A stretch of DNA of 64,000 nt from Agrobacterium tumefaciens_K (GTDB lineage Bacteria; Pseudomonadota; Alphaproteobacteria; Rhizobiales; Rhizobiaceae), in contig NZ_JAOEGC010000002.1 of assembly GCF_031801495.1 (NCBI RefSeq), positions 186,001 through 250,000 of the forward strand. Direction: 5' to 3'. Below are positions 53,822 to 62,629 of this stretch, piece after piece; within the stretch, counting starts at the first letter, position 1, and each line of letters begins with the position of its first letter. Both the position numbers and the translations under genes were made by a program. The notes beneath the pieces were generated by a model that was not told the origin of the DNA, made no database searches, and saw only the letters and a program-made list of their open reading frames with translations.

Positions 53822-54922
53822 ATGGCTTCCATTGAAATCAGTCAGGTCTGCAAGGACTATGCGGGCGGTGTTCGTGCCGTCCACCATGTCGACATCGATA
53901 TCGCAGATGGCGAGTTCATCGTTCTCGTTGGCCCGTCCGGCTGCGGCAAGTCCACGCTGCTGCGCATGGTCGCCGGGCTTGAGGATATCTCCGAGGGCAC
54001 AGTGAAAATCGGCGATCGCGCCGTCAACAAGGTCGACCCCGCAGACCGCGACATCGCGATGGTGTTTCAGAACTACGCGCTCTATCCGCACATGTCGGTG
54101 CGCCAGAATCTGGAATATGGTCTGAAAAACCGCAAGACCCCGAGAGCCGAGATCGATGTCCGCGTGGCGGAAGCCGCCCGGATGCTGCAACTCGAGCCCT
54201 ACCTCGAGCGCAAACCCCGCGCTCTTTCGGGCGGCCAGCGACAGCGCGTCGCCATGGGCCGCGCCATCGTGCGCAAGCCTGCGGCCTTCCTGTTCGACGA
54301 ACCCCTGTCGAATCTCGACGCCAAGCTGCGTGTTTCCATGCGCGGCGAGATCAAGCGCCTGCAGAAACGTCTCGGCACCACGTCGATCTATGTCACGCAC
54401 GACCAGCTCGAAGCCATGACGCTTGCCGACCGGCTGGTGGTCCTTAATGCCGGTCACATCGAGCAGATCGGTTCTCCGCTTGAGGTTTATCACACGCCTG
54501 CTTCCACCTTTGTCGCAAGCTTCATCGGCTCGCCTGCCATGAACCTGCTGAAAGGCGAATTGCATGGCGATTGCCTCGCGCTCGGGCCTTCGCTTCTTTC
54601 GCTCAACGGCTTCGCCCCGGCTTCGGGTCCGGTCACGGTCGGCATGCGCGCCGAAGACCTGCGTGTTGCCGCCGCCGGCGAGCAGGGGCTGTCACTCAGG
54701 GTCGACTACATCGAGGAACTGGGTTCGCAGCGGCTGGTACATGGCGTGATTGGCGACCAGGCACTCACGGTGGTTTTCCCGCCGGATATCGACGTTCCTG
54801 CCACGCTGTCCCTTTCCATCGCGCCGGAAAAGCTGCACTTCTTCTCGACCGAGACAGGCAAGCGCATCAGCCGGATGCATGAGCAGGCAATCTCTCAGCA
54901 GTCGCAGCTGCAGACGGCTTGA
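53822..54922 (+). CDS. ugpC: sn-Glycerol-3-phosphate ABC transporter ATPase UgpC
   Basis: This 366-residue ATPase energises UgpAE. Walker A (GPSGCGKST), signature (LSGGQRQR), Walker B (AFLFDEPLSNLDA) and the H-loop (YVTHDQLEAM) are all intact. A C-terminal MalK-like regulatory OB domain (about 240-350) follows. AAGGAAA precedes the ATG. It ends the ugp operon. Confidence 0.96.
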   Translation: MASIEISQVCKDYAGGVRAVHHVDIDIADGEFIVLVGPSGCGKSTLLRMVAGLEDISEGTVKIGDRAVNKVDPADRDIAMVFQNYALYPHMSVRQNLEYGLKNRKTPRAEIDVRVAEAARMLQLEPYLERKPRALSGGQRQRVAMGRAIVRKPAAFLFDEPLSNLDAKLRVSMRGEIKRLQKRLGTTSIYVTHDQLEAMTLADRLVVLNAGHIEQIGSPLEVYHTPASTFVASFIGSPAMNLLKGELHGDCLALGPSLLSLNGFAPASGPVTVGMRAEDLRVAAAGEQGLSLRVDYIEELGSQRLVHGVIGDQALTVVFPPDIDVPATLSLSIAPEKLHFFSTETGKRISRMHEQAISQQSQLQTA

Positions 54923-55029
54923 GAAACAGGAAAATCGGCGTGATTGTTAAAATTGCGCCGATTGCCAAAACCGCTTTGTTACAGTCCCGCTGATAGAACA
55001 CCTCCAATATTTTACGGGGGTTTTCTGGT

Positions 55030-55542
55030 ATGTCCTTAAAGATGATGTTTGCCGCTGCCGCGACGATGGCAATTCGTACGGTGCCGATATTGCCTGCTTA
55101 TCTGCGGCGAGGGAAAGACGAGGCTGTTGTCAGCGCCTCCTGCACCGATCTGCGGCTGCAGCCCGCACCCATCAATCCTGAATGGGTCATCGCCGGCAAT
55201 CCGCAGGCGCGCGCGGCAGACCATTCCAGAAGCGGGGACCGCGCGTCCAGCACGGCTATGTGGGATTGCACGGCGGGAGAGTTCCGCTGGTTTTTTGGAT
55301 GGGACGAAACGGTCTATATCCTTGAGGGCGAGGTGCATGTCACCGCCGAGGACGGTACGGTCAGCATTCTGCGTGTGGGGGACGTGGCTTATTTCCGCGC
55401 CGGAACGTGGGCGACATGGAGGGTGGACAACTATGTCCGCAAGGTCGCGTTCATGCGTCGCCCTTTTCCGACAGCTCTGGCGCTCGCTTACCGCGTCAAG
55501 AACAAGCTGTTTTCCCGCAGCTCCTACAAGCTGGCGGCCTGA
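55030..55542 (+). CDS. Cupin-domain protein (DUF861 type)
   Basis: This 170-residue protein has a single cupin barrel in the C-terminal part (GEFRWFFGWDETVYILEGEVHVTAEDGTVSILRVGDVAYFRAGTWATWRVDN), matching Cupin_3/DUF861. The N-terminal 50 residues are not recognised. It has no clear metal-binding His cluster. It lies about 107 bases after ugpC and before gshB and may have its own promoter. Confidence 0.82.
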   Translation: MSLKMMFAAAATMAIRTVPILPAYLRRGKDEAVVSASCTDLRLQPAPINPEWVIAGNPQARAADHSRSGDRASSTAMWDCTAGEFRWFFGWDETVYILEGEVHVTAEDGTVSILRVGDVAYFRAGTWATWRVDNYVRKVAFMRRPFPTALALAYRVKNKLFSRSSYKLAA

Positions 55543-55588
55543 GCCTTCGCTCGTGTGAAAGTTCAATAAAACTCACAGAACGGCCGCT

Positions 55589-55620
55589 GGGCAGCAGTTG
55601 CCTTTAAAGGGCTGCTGCCC
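55589..55620 (+). other. Stem-loop upstream of gshB
   Basis: GGGCAGCAG (55589-55597) pairs with CTGCTGCCC (55612-55620) across a 14-base loop. No T-run follows directly. It may end the cupin transcript or fold in the gshB leader. Confidence 0.4.
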
Positions 55621-55654
55621 TAAATCTTTCGGGCTTTCGAATAGGGACTTTTGC

Positions 55655-56614
55655 ATGGCGAAGATCAAGAACGTCGCGATCCAGATGGATCATGTATCCG
55701 GCATCAACATTGCCGGTGATTCCACTTTCGCGATGAGCCTTGAGGCCCAGGCGCGCGGATACCGCCTGTTTCATTATACGCCCGATCGTCTCTCCATGCG
55801 CGATGGCAAGATCTATGCCACCGTCGAGCAGATGGAACTGCGCGATATCAAGGGCGACCATTTTTCGCTGTCTGACCCTGAGCGGGTGGATCTGTCTACC
55901 ATGGACGTCATCCACCTGCGACAGGATCCGCCATTCGACATGGCCTACATCACCTCGACGCATCTTCTCGAGCGTATTCACCCCAGGACGCTGGTGGTCA
56001 ACGACCCGGCCTGGGTTCGCAATTCCCCGGAAAAGATCTTCGTCACCGAGTTCGCCGACCTGATGCCCGCCACTCTGATTACCAAGGATGGCGCTGAGAT
56101 TGCCCGCTTCCGTCAGGAGATGGGTGATATCATCCTCAAGCCGCTTTACGGCAATGGTGGCGCTGGCGTGTTCCATTCGGCGCGTGACGACCGCAACTTC
56201 TCCTCGCTTCTGGAAATGTTCGGCCAGATGTTCCGCGAGCCCTATATCGCCCAGCAGTACCTCCCGGACGTGCGCAAGGGCGACAAACGCATTCTGCTGG
56301 TGGATGGCGAGCCTGTCGGAGCGATCAATCGCGTGCCTGCCGAAAACGACGCCCGCTCCAACATGCACGCCGGTGGCCGCCCGGAACCGACCGAACTGAC
56401 GTCGCGTGAAAAAGAGATTTGTGAGCGGATCGGCCCGGCGTTGCGTGAGCGCGGCTTCCTGTTCGTCGGTATCGATGTCATCGGCGACTACATGACCGAG
56501 ATCAACGTCACATCGCCCACGGGTATCCGGGAAGTCAGAAAGTTCGGCGGAGCCGATGTCGCAAGCCTTCTGTGGGATGCGATCGAGAAAAAGCGCGAAA
56601 AGCAGGATTTCTGA
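55655..56614 (+). CDS. gshB: Glutathione synthetase
   Basis: This 319-residue ATP-grasp enzyme joins gamma-glutamylcysteine and glycine. It begins MAKIKNVAIQMDHV and has the prokaryotic GshB N-terminal domain, the ATP-grasp segment DIILKPLYGNGGAGVF, and the Mg-binding FVGIDVIGDYMTEINVTSPTGIRE. The start at 55655 has AGGGA upstream. In related genomes comM follows it, as here. Confidence 0.97.
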   Translation: MAKIKNVAIQMDHVSGINIAGDSTFAMSLEAQARGYRLFHYTPDRLSMRDGKIYATVEQMELRDIKGDHFSLSDPERVDLSTMDVIHLRQDPPFDMAYITSTHLLERIHPRTLVVNDPAWVRNSPEKIFVTEFADLMPATLITKDGAEIARFRQEMGDIILKPLYGNGGAGVFHSARDDRNFSSLLEMFGQMFREPYIAQQYLPDVRKGDKRILLVDGEPVGAINRVPAENDARSNMHAGGRPEPTELTSREKEICERIGPALRERGFLFVGIDVIGDYMTEINVTSPTGIREVRKFGGADVASLLWDAIEKKREKQDF

Positions 56615-56915
56615 AGTCTTCTGAGCACGATCGCATAGCGGATCGCGACAGCGACATATGCGAAAACAAGAAAATGAAGCGTGCAAGGCGATTTTGAAAG
56701 GTCTTAGCGCGCTTCGAGATGTGGCGTCCCCGAAGATCGCGTAATAAAAATCTGTTCCGCTCGTACAACCGCACGCAACCGGAGTGCATCGCATGCGGGA
56801 AATTGTTCACTTCATGTTCTTGTTTTATTCTGCGCGCTGTGGCAGGCTGTCTTCGGGTTGGCTGCCAGGCGGGGCATGAGGCACCGATAATGCGGCTGGT
56901 TTGCGGGGGCGGACC
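56615..56915 (+). other. gshB-comM intergenic region
   Basis: About 300 bases with no gene. It contains the SOS box at 56805-56819 and the comM promoter and ribosome site (GGGGGCGG before ATG 56916). Confidence 0.6.
56805..56819 (+). promoter_or_regulatory. LexA/SOS box upstream of comM
   Basis: GTTC-ACTTCAT-GTTC is an exact GTTC-N7-GTTC direct repeat, the LexA-binding form of alphaproteobacteria. It lies 97 bases upstream of the comM start codon. Confidence 0.7.
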
Positions 56916-57164
56916 ATGGTTGCAAGGGTTGGTACGGTTTCGTTTCAGGGCATAGACGGAGTGTCCGTCGAAGTGCAGGTCATGGTCGCGCCGGGTCGGG
57001 TTGGCATCAACATCGTCGGCTTGCCGGACAAGGCCGTGGCCGAAAGCCGGGAGCGCGTACAGGCAGCACTGCATGCTTCGGGTCTGGCGCTCCCCGCCAA
57101 GAAAGTCACCGTCAATCTTGCACCGGCCGATCTGCCGAAGGAAGGGGTGCCAAAGCCACATTAG
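56916..57164 (+). pseudogene. comM: comM 5' fragment, interrupted by a genomic island
   Basis: The frame starts MVARVGTVSFQGIDGVSVEVQV and continues GLPDKAVAESRERVQAALHASG...PADLPKEG, which is the highly conserved N-terminus of ComM/YifB, a Mg-chelatase-type AAA+ helicase that promotes branch migration in natural transformation. After codon 77 (base 57146) the expected SHFDLP continuation is replaced by VPKPH and a TAG at 57162-57164. Full ComM is about 500 residues. The rest should lie beyond the island's far end, outside the window. Confidence 0.9.
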
Positions 57165-57167
57165 TTT

Positions 57168-57231
57168 TTTTGTATGGAGGCGAAGCGCCTGCGACGTAGG
57201 GCTATCCACGGATATTCGTCTCCATACAAAA
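57168..57231. repeat. Inverted repeat near the comM-island junction (candidate attachment site)
   Basis: TTTTGTATGGAGGCGAA (57168-57184) and TTCGTCTCCATACAAAA (57215-57231) are inverted copies with one mismatch over 17 bases and a 30-base spacer. It starts 21 bases inside the island. Such paired inverted arms flanking a spacer are usual for tyrosine recombinase core or accessory sites. Confidence 0.6.
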
Positions 57232-57725
57232 TAATGAGACATACGGAGTAACTGCCGAAAGACTCCTGTGAAAGCTGATGCTCTTTCCAGAAACCTGGCA
57301 GGCATTTCGGGCATCTGAGGCAACTCGGGGGGCCGGGCCTTCGGCTGCCTAACGAGGACAATAAAGTTGCCTCTGCTGTCGGCCCAGCAAACGTAAAAGT
57401 TGGAGCCTCAAGACGGGTTTCACGCCTAGGAATGTGCGCAATCTCCCCACCCGCACCCGACGCCCGACTAGCACAACGCGGAAGATCCTTCTGCGCCATC
57501 CGCAAAGACGGCACTGGGTCGCTACCTCTACCTCCAGAGAGATAGCGCGTGGCGACCTTCAAAACCTGGATATAGAAATATCATTGTCTTTTCACGTATA
57601 TCTGTAATTATGTGATCGCATCAGGGCGATTCGGAGGTATTGTTAAGGCGCTTACCGATGCGATTTGTCGTAATGATGATGAACGTGTTGAATGTGAGGT
57701 TGTCGTTGTTTGATTTAATACGTGG

Positions 57726-57888
57726 AAGGATTCGTTTCTATACATCCAAGGATTCGATTTTTTCTAATGTTGATTCAAGACAGTGAGATTTCAAGGACTC
57801 AATCCTTGATTAAATATTGTTAGGAAGGACTCATGGATTCGCCTCCGTGCGTCCGCTGATGGATTTGCCTCCAGTGTGAAAGGATTCA
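57726..57888 (+). repeat. Array of iterated short motifs upstream of the recombinase operon
   Basis: AAGGATTCR occurs at 57726, 57748 and 57880; AAGGACTCA at 57793 and 57825; TGGATTYGCCTCC at 57834 and 57860. A perfect dyad TCAAGGA-CTCAA-TCCTTGA is at 57791-57809. The TTYGCCTCC part is the same as the core of the junction inverted repeat. The array ends ten bases before the first recombinase start. Confidence 0.6.
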
Positions 57889-57897
57889 GAGATCAAC

Positions 57898-59895
57898 GTG
57901 AGCGAGACGTTCGTCTTTCAGATTCAAGGTCACCCGACCCGGTACCACCTCACGCCCCTTCTTCTGCTCTACGGATCGGATTTTTGTACGAGTTTCGCGA
58001 GGGTGTGGCGCACTATCTATGGGTCCTCGGAGTATTCCCCGGCGACCAGTTACGCTTACTTCAAGCGTACGGTTAGGTTTTTTTTCGTCGTCGGAGAAAA
58101 AGGAATAGTAAATCCACAAAGTGCTGAAGGAAGGATATACCGTTGCTACAGTTTATTCCGAGGAAAAATTCCAGAGACGAAAGACTTAGAACAGTGTTTG
58201 TCAAATACCTTTGACGCGTTGTGCGACAGAAATGACACTTCGTTTGGAGCAATAAGCAGTCCAAGTTCGATAAATTCAGAAATAGATACTATAAAATCTG
58301 TTCTGGGTGCTTTTTCCAGAGTTGGCTTCGCTCCAAAGTTTACATTCAGTGCTGGTCTTCCCGAAGACAAGGAGGCGCGGACGCCGACTCTGGCAACTCT
58401 CGCTCGAGAAGCAGGGACATTCTCCACGACCCATCTGGGGCGCCTTCAAGCAGCGGAAGCGTTCGTCAAGCATAATGCCGATATGTTGATGGAGCTCCGG
58501 CGATGCCTCTGTGAGGAGTTTAGTATTGAGTACGAACGCTTCCTTCGAGGCAAAAGACTTCAGGAAGATCCTCGGCTTCCGGATGAAGCAGCGATCATCT
58601 CCCTATTAAACGAGTACAATCAAACCAAGGGAGAGGTCAGAGAGTGGTTCCGGAGTAGACTCCGCATTGACGACGATCAGTACGAAGGCCTCGTGTTTAA
58701 GCTAGTTTCGGCCACACTACACCGAGGGCTGGTGGTAAAGACTCGGAAGTTGGCGACCCTGATGAAGAGCGTCGGGGATCCACTGTGGATCCAAGGCCAT
58801 ATCCAGGCGACTGCCGTGGCATTGAATGCAGCGTTCCATATCGTGATCGTCGATTCGGCGTTCAACAGTCAGCCATGCAAGGACCTTAAGATCAACGCTA
58901 TCTCAGGAAGGGAGAGGCGCGGGCGATTTGAGATCGTCACAGCGACGAGCACCAAAAACAGGAAAAATGGTCCCCCGAACAGCAAACAGAATCAAGTCGA
59001 CACTCCTCTCGTGGATGAAGGAGGCTGGCTGCCGAAAAAAGTTGGCGAGCAAATCTCCGCAAAGCGAGTTATCGAGCAATGGCTGGAGATGACGAGCATG
59101 CTGCGTTCCAGCCCACAGATCAGGAACACTGATAGCGATCGTCTATGGATATTCCAGCGCCCCTTAGAGCCTACGATAAGATCACGCCTGGGATCGATAG
59201 ACTCTGAATGGTGGCCCGCATTCCTACAGCGTCACGCGAACAACGCCCTGATTGGAGGATTGCGTATAACCAGGATGGTCATCCGGCGGACCGCACTAAA
59301 CCGAAGTGCCGAAATGGACGATTTCGGGCTGGCGATGAACCAGGAGTTAGGAAATCACTCCGACGGGTTCATGCCGTTCTTCTATCTCGACAAGAACGGA
59401 GCCAAGGCAGTCCTAGAGGAAATGATCAGGAAATTTGGGGATAAATGGGAAGCGATTGCACTTTACGGAATCCCTCATGCAGCGCAAGTCCTGGGGATCA
59501 GCGAGCAGGAGCTGCATCGGCGAAAGCTACTCGGATTGGAGTCTGGCCTGCAGTTTGCGCAGGTCGACCGCAAGTCGCCGCGGTCGTCTTCGTCCGAAGA
59601 GAAGGACACTGAGGAACTGCCGCTCATCGACAAGAACACGAGGGTGCTGCGTATCTCCGATAAATCCATGGCTGAGCTCTACTTGGCGAAGCTGGGACTG
59701 GAACGGCGTGCAGAGCGCATGCTGTCGACAAACCCCTCCCGCTTCATACGAGTGTGGCTTCCCTGGACAGCTATTGTCGACGGTTACATCCTCAAGATTC
59801 AGGAGAGCAGGTTCTGGAGCGCTTTTGAGCGAATATGCAGAGAGATCGATGCGAAACTCTTAGAAGGCAAGGCGACGGTACCATGTCTTTGGTGA
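57898..59895 (+). CDS. ginA: GinA-like large divergent tyrosine recombinase
   Basis: This 665-residue protein starts at GTG 57898. Tyrosine-recombinase-like C-terminal boxes are visible but degenerate. GLRITRMVIRRTALN (about 455-468) keeps the box II Arg but lacks the His of HxxR. ELGNHSDGFMPFFY (about 483-496) has Asn at the LGH position and keeps the Tyr. The box I Arg is not evident. A further 170-residue C-terminal extension follows. It probably acts together with the other two recombinases. The length and position fit GinA; the symbol is assigned by operon layout. Confidence 0.72.
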   Translation: MSETFVFQIQGHPTRYHLTPLLLLYGSDFCTSFARVWRTIYGSSEYSPATSYAYFKRTVRFFFVVGEKGIVNPQSAEGRIYRCYSLFRGKIPETKDLEQCLSNTFDALCDRNDTSFGAISSPSSINSEIDTIKSVLGAFSRVGFAPKFTFSAGLPEDKEARTPTLATLAREAGTFSTTHLGRLQAAEAFVKHNADMLMELRRCLCEEFSIEYERFLRGKRLQEDPRLPDEAAIISLLNEYNQTKGEVREWFRSRLRIDDDQYEGLVFKLVSATLHRGLVVKTRKLATLMKSVGDPLWIQGHIQATAVALNAAFHIVIVDSAFNSQPCKDLKINAISGRERRGRFEIVTATSTKNRKNGPPNSKQNQVDTPLVDEGGWLPKKVGEQISAKRVIEQWLEMTSMLRSSPQIRNTDSDRLWIFQRPLEPTIRSRLGSIDSEWWPAFLQRHANNALIGGLRITRMVIRRTALNRSAEMDDFGLAMNQELGNHSDGFMPFFYLDKNGAKAVLEEMIRKFGDKWEAIALYGIPHAAQVLGISEQELHRRKLLGLESGLQFAQVDRKSPRSSSSEEKDTEELPLIDKNTRVLRISDKSMAELYLAKLGLERRAERMLSTNPSRFIRVWLPWTAIVDGYILKIQESRFWSAFERICREIDAKLLEGKATVPCLW

Positions 59896-59899
59896 TTTG

Positions 59900-62140
59900 A
59901 TGTCCAGGCTAGCCACCCTCCGTCACAACGGCCTTCATGCTGGTCAACGGCATTATGAAGCGATCTCAGTTCTTCCACACCGGCGCTGGCTCAAAAGCGG
60001 CTCGTTCCTGGACAACAAATGGATTATCGAAACCGAAGATCCCGAGACGAAACGCTTCACGGAAGTAGAGATCGACTTCGATGTTCCCTTATCGGGCTGG
60101 CCTGACCAGTTGCTCCTCACGGACCCCGTGCTAGAGCACGATCTGATTACAGCCAAAAGATTTGTGTTCTATGTGCAAGAGCCGAAACCACTAGGTTGGA
60201 CCCGAGTGGCTGCCTCCGCTGAACGCGAGTACCAACACTTGGTGCAGTTCACCCGCTGGCGACTGGCCCGCGGTATAATGTTCAATGCCGATCTGACAAA
60301 GGAATGGCATGCAGAGTACGTGGACTCGTTGAAGGAAGGGGGAAGTGAAGGTCTTTTGCAGATGGAGCCGCAGGCCAGCCGACTGGTTCAGGCTTTTCGG
60401 CAGGATGCACTTCAGGTCCCACTCGACGAAAATGGTCGTGTTGATGGCCCCCGTCTTGCCCGCTTGATGGGAGTTTCACACGGTAACTCGATAACCCCGG
60501 AGGCCCGCAGCGTTCTGGACGCCTACTTCAACGACGTTGGATTGTTGCGTACAAGGCATGGGCGCCGCGGCCTACAAATGCCGCCGGCTGAGGGAAACGA
60601 GAATCCTAACGAGAACACCGTTTACAAGAAGGTAGCTGTTTGGCATCACCTTTGGTATTTCAGGGAAAAGCTAAATCACGATCCCATAGGCTGCAAAATC
60701 TATCATAATAAAAAGGAGGTTTCTGCTGCGATAAAGGGATGGACGAGGCGAAGCGAAGTCACCGATGATCCTCCTGCATATCAAACTAGCTGGCTCATCA
60801 ATGCAGCGCTCACTCTAGTCTTAGATGAGTGCGCTTCAGACATCATCGAAATTGCCAACGCCGGATTGTCTGAGCGTGGAGCTCCGCAAGCCCTTATTGC
60901 CGCGAATAGCGTATCCAGTAAGCTTCAGGCTCTTGGTTTTCCGGATCTCAAGCTAGCATTTAAGGAACCCCGCCGCAGCCGAGAAGATGAAGGCATCGAT
61001 CTTAGGACGCTGACATACGAGATCCTTCCAGCCGCATGTGCGATCATCATAGCCGCCTTTTCCGCGCGCCGGGCAGAAGAAGTGATGTCATTGAAGCTGA
61101 AGTGTATCGACACTGATAAAAGCGGCAATGTATGGCTTAAGACCCTGATCGAAAAGGGGAGGGGACAGGTGGACAGGGTCCCGGTTCCACGCTCTGTCAA
61201 GGCTGCGGTCGACCTCCTAAGGAAACTGAGAGCGATCCGCCCTTCGCCACCAGGAGATTTTCTTTTCGATTTCCAATGTGGTTTTTCTGGTCGCAATTAC
61301 AGCTTCGATCTCGCCACTGGATTAAAGAAGTTCAGTGCTTGGGCTCGCGTGCCAGAGGTAGACGGCGAGGGCTTCTGGGCGTTCGCCCCGCACCAACTTC
61401 GCAAATTCTTCGGCGTCACATATTTCTGGAGGTATTCATTCCCGTCTCTCATCGCCTTGAGTCTCCAGTACCGTCACTTCAATCCGGAGACGACGATGGG
61501 CTACATCACAACCAAGGCGAAAGACATGCTGCGGATATGGGACGAGAGCAATGCCGAAAGTTCACGAAAGAGCCCAGCGGCGAAGGCGGCGATTGATCGC
61601 CTTGCTACCATTGAAAGCAGTAGCTTGGCATTCGTGAGAGATATTTTGCGTAGGGTTGCATCTGGAGAGACGATGGCCGGATCTATGGGGAAGCTGATCA
61701 CCGTGCAGATCAAGGAGTTGCAGAACCAGTTCAACTCATCGCTACAGCTTTCCCAGGCAGAGGGAGGGTCGGAGGGTTTTGAAGCAGCTCTCAACGCCCT
61801 CGCGACTTCAGTCCGTCTGAAGGCTCACCCAGAAGGTCACGGTCTATGCGGTTTGGAGGGAAACCTGCAGGATGTTTGCAATGCGAATTGCCTTTTGCTG
61901 AAGCAGCGCCTTACAGGAGTCTTACCCCAGGCGGCGACTGGACCAGCATTCGATTATGCGGATGACATCGGTTGCTTGCTGTGTCCGCAGCAAGCTCGAC
62001 TCCCGGAGTTCCAGAACTATTGGGACGATGCTCTAGGTGAAGTGGACGCGGCGATGGAATTTGCCAGCGCCAGCCAGCAGGAACTATTGCGGGAACGGCA
62101 GCGACTCATAGTCACTCACACAGGAAAATACGATGCCTGA
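59900..62140 (+). CDS. ginB: GinB-like large tyrosine recombinase with Cys-rich tail
   Basis: This 746-residue protein starts at ATG 59900, four bases after ginA. The complete catalytic set is visible: Arg in FSARRAEEV (about 390), Lys in TLIEKGRG (419), His and Arg in APHQLRKFF (498, 501), His in QYRHFNPETT (526), and Tyr in MGYITT (535). The N-terminal half is a long DNA-binding and arm region. The tail (about 645-700) has Cys/His pairs HGLCG, VCNANC and GCLLC that could bind zinc. It overlaps the next gene by 8 bases. Confidence 0.82.
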   Translation: MSRLATLRHNGLHAGQRHYEAISVLPHRRWLKSGSFLDNKWIIETEDPETKRFTEVEIDFDVPLSGWPDQLLLTDPVLEHDLITAKRFVFYVQEPKPLGWTRVAASAEREYQHLVQFTRWRLARGIMFNADLTKEWHAEYVDSLKEGGSEGLLQMEPQASRLVQAFRQDALQVPLDENGRVDGPRLARLMGVSHGNSITPEARSVLDAYFNDVGLLRTRHGRRGLQMPPAEGNENPNENTVYKKVAVWHHLWYFREKLNHDPIGCKIYHNKKEVSAAIKGWTRRSEVTDDPPAYQTSWLINAALTLVLDECASDIIEIANAGLSERGAPQALIAANSVSSKLQALGFPDLKLAFKEPRRSREDEGIDLRTLTYEILPAACAIIIAAFSARRAEEVMSLKLKCIDTDKSGNVWLKTLIEKGRGQVDRVPVPRSVKAAVDLLRKLRAIRPSPPGDFLFDFQCGFSGRNYSFDLATGLKKFSAWARVPEVDGEGFWAFAPHQLRKFFGVTYFWRYSFPSLIALSLQYRHFNPETTMGYITTKAKDMLRIWDESNAESSRKSPAAKAAIDRLATIESSSLAFVRDILRRVASGETMAGSMGKLITVQIKELQNQFNSSLQLSQAEGGSEGFEAALNALATSVRLKAHPEGHGLCGLEGNLQDVCNANCLLLKQRLTGVLPQAATGPAFDYADDIGCLLCPQQARLPEFQNYWDDALGEVDAAMEFASASQQELLRERQRLIVTHTGKYDA

Positions 62141-62627
62141 AGATCCGCCATCAGCTCGAGCGAAACGCCTGCCGCATGACGAGAAGGGGCCCTTCGTTGA
62201 ACAAACCTTGGCAGCCAAGATCGCTCGAATGCAGGAGATTCTTGCCACCTGGAAGCGCCTTCGACGGAAGACAGATGATTTCTGGCCTTCGACAAGGGAA
62301 GAACTCCGCAATTGGGACGATCCTGCCCGTGGCATTTTCAAGTTTTCAGACCCTTGGAAAACATCCCCCAAAAAAGACGACCCTCTACAAAAGACGCTCG
62401 TAGATTTGATGGTACAGTTCGACTCTTTGAAGGATAAACTAAAGAATTTCAAAGATTCCGGCGATCCCGAGCTTATCAAAAAGGCGAACAAAGATCTGAA
62501 GCAGTTGAATACTGAACTGATGTCTCAAATATCAAGACTGCAACTTGTGGCAACAGAATTTCGAAAAGAGATAAAGAGAAAAATACCCGACAGCAAGTAC
62601 CTTCGCCGAGAGTGGGATCTATTCTGA
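62133..62627 (+). CDS. ginC: GinC-like small helical accessory protein
   Basis: This 164-residue highly charged protein lies between the second and third recombinase genes. Two long amphipathic helices are likely (about 25-50 and 90-155), the second a coiled coil (TLVDLMVQFDSLKDKLKNFK and following). There is no catalytic motif. The size and place match the small putative helix-loop-helix protein GinC, essential for GInt movement, and also recall TnpC of Tn554. It starts inside the end of ginB and ends 2 bases before the next gene. Confidence 0.72.
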   Translation: MPEDPPSARAKRLPHDEKGPFVEQTLAAKIARMQEILATWKRLRRKTDDFWPSTREELRNWDDPARGIFKFSDPWKTSPKKDDPLQKTLVDLMVQFDSLKDKLKNFKDSGDPELIKKANKDLKQLNTELMSQISRLQLVATEFRKEIKRKIPDSKYLRREWDLF

Positions 62628-62629
62628 GA

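Larger units (their letters stand above)
57165..57897 (+). other. Island left-end leader (non-coding)
   Basis: There is no credible gene in these 730 bases. The first 70 hold an inverted repeat at the junction. 57240-57560 is GC-rich without coding signs. 57560-57890 is AT-rich and contains an array of short repeats. It should contain the gin promoter and, likely, the recombinase-binding (attachment) region. Confidence 0.6.

Noticed and set aside
57161..57562. A 133-codon minus-strand frame in the island leader
   Set aside because: No ribosome site, no motif, and it covers the inverted repeat at the junction. Treated as non-coding.
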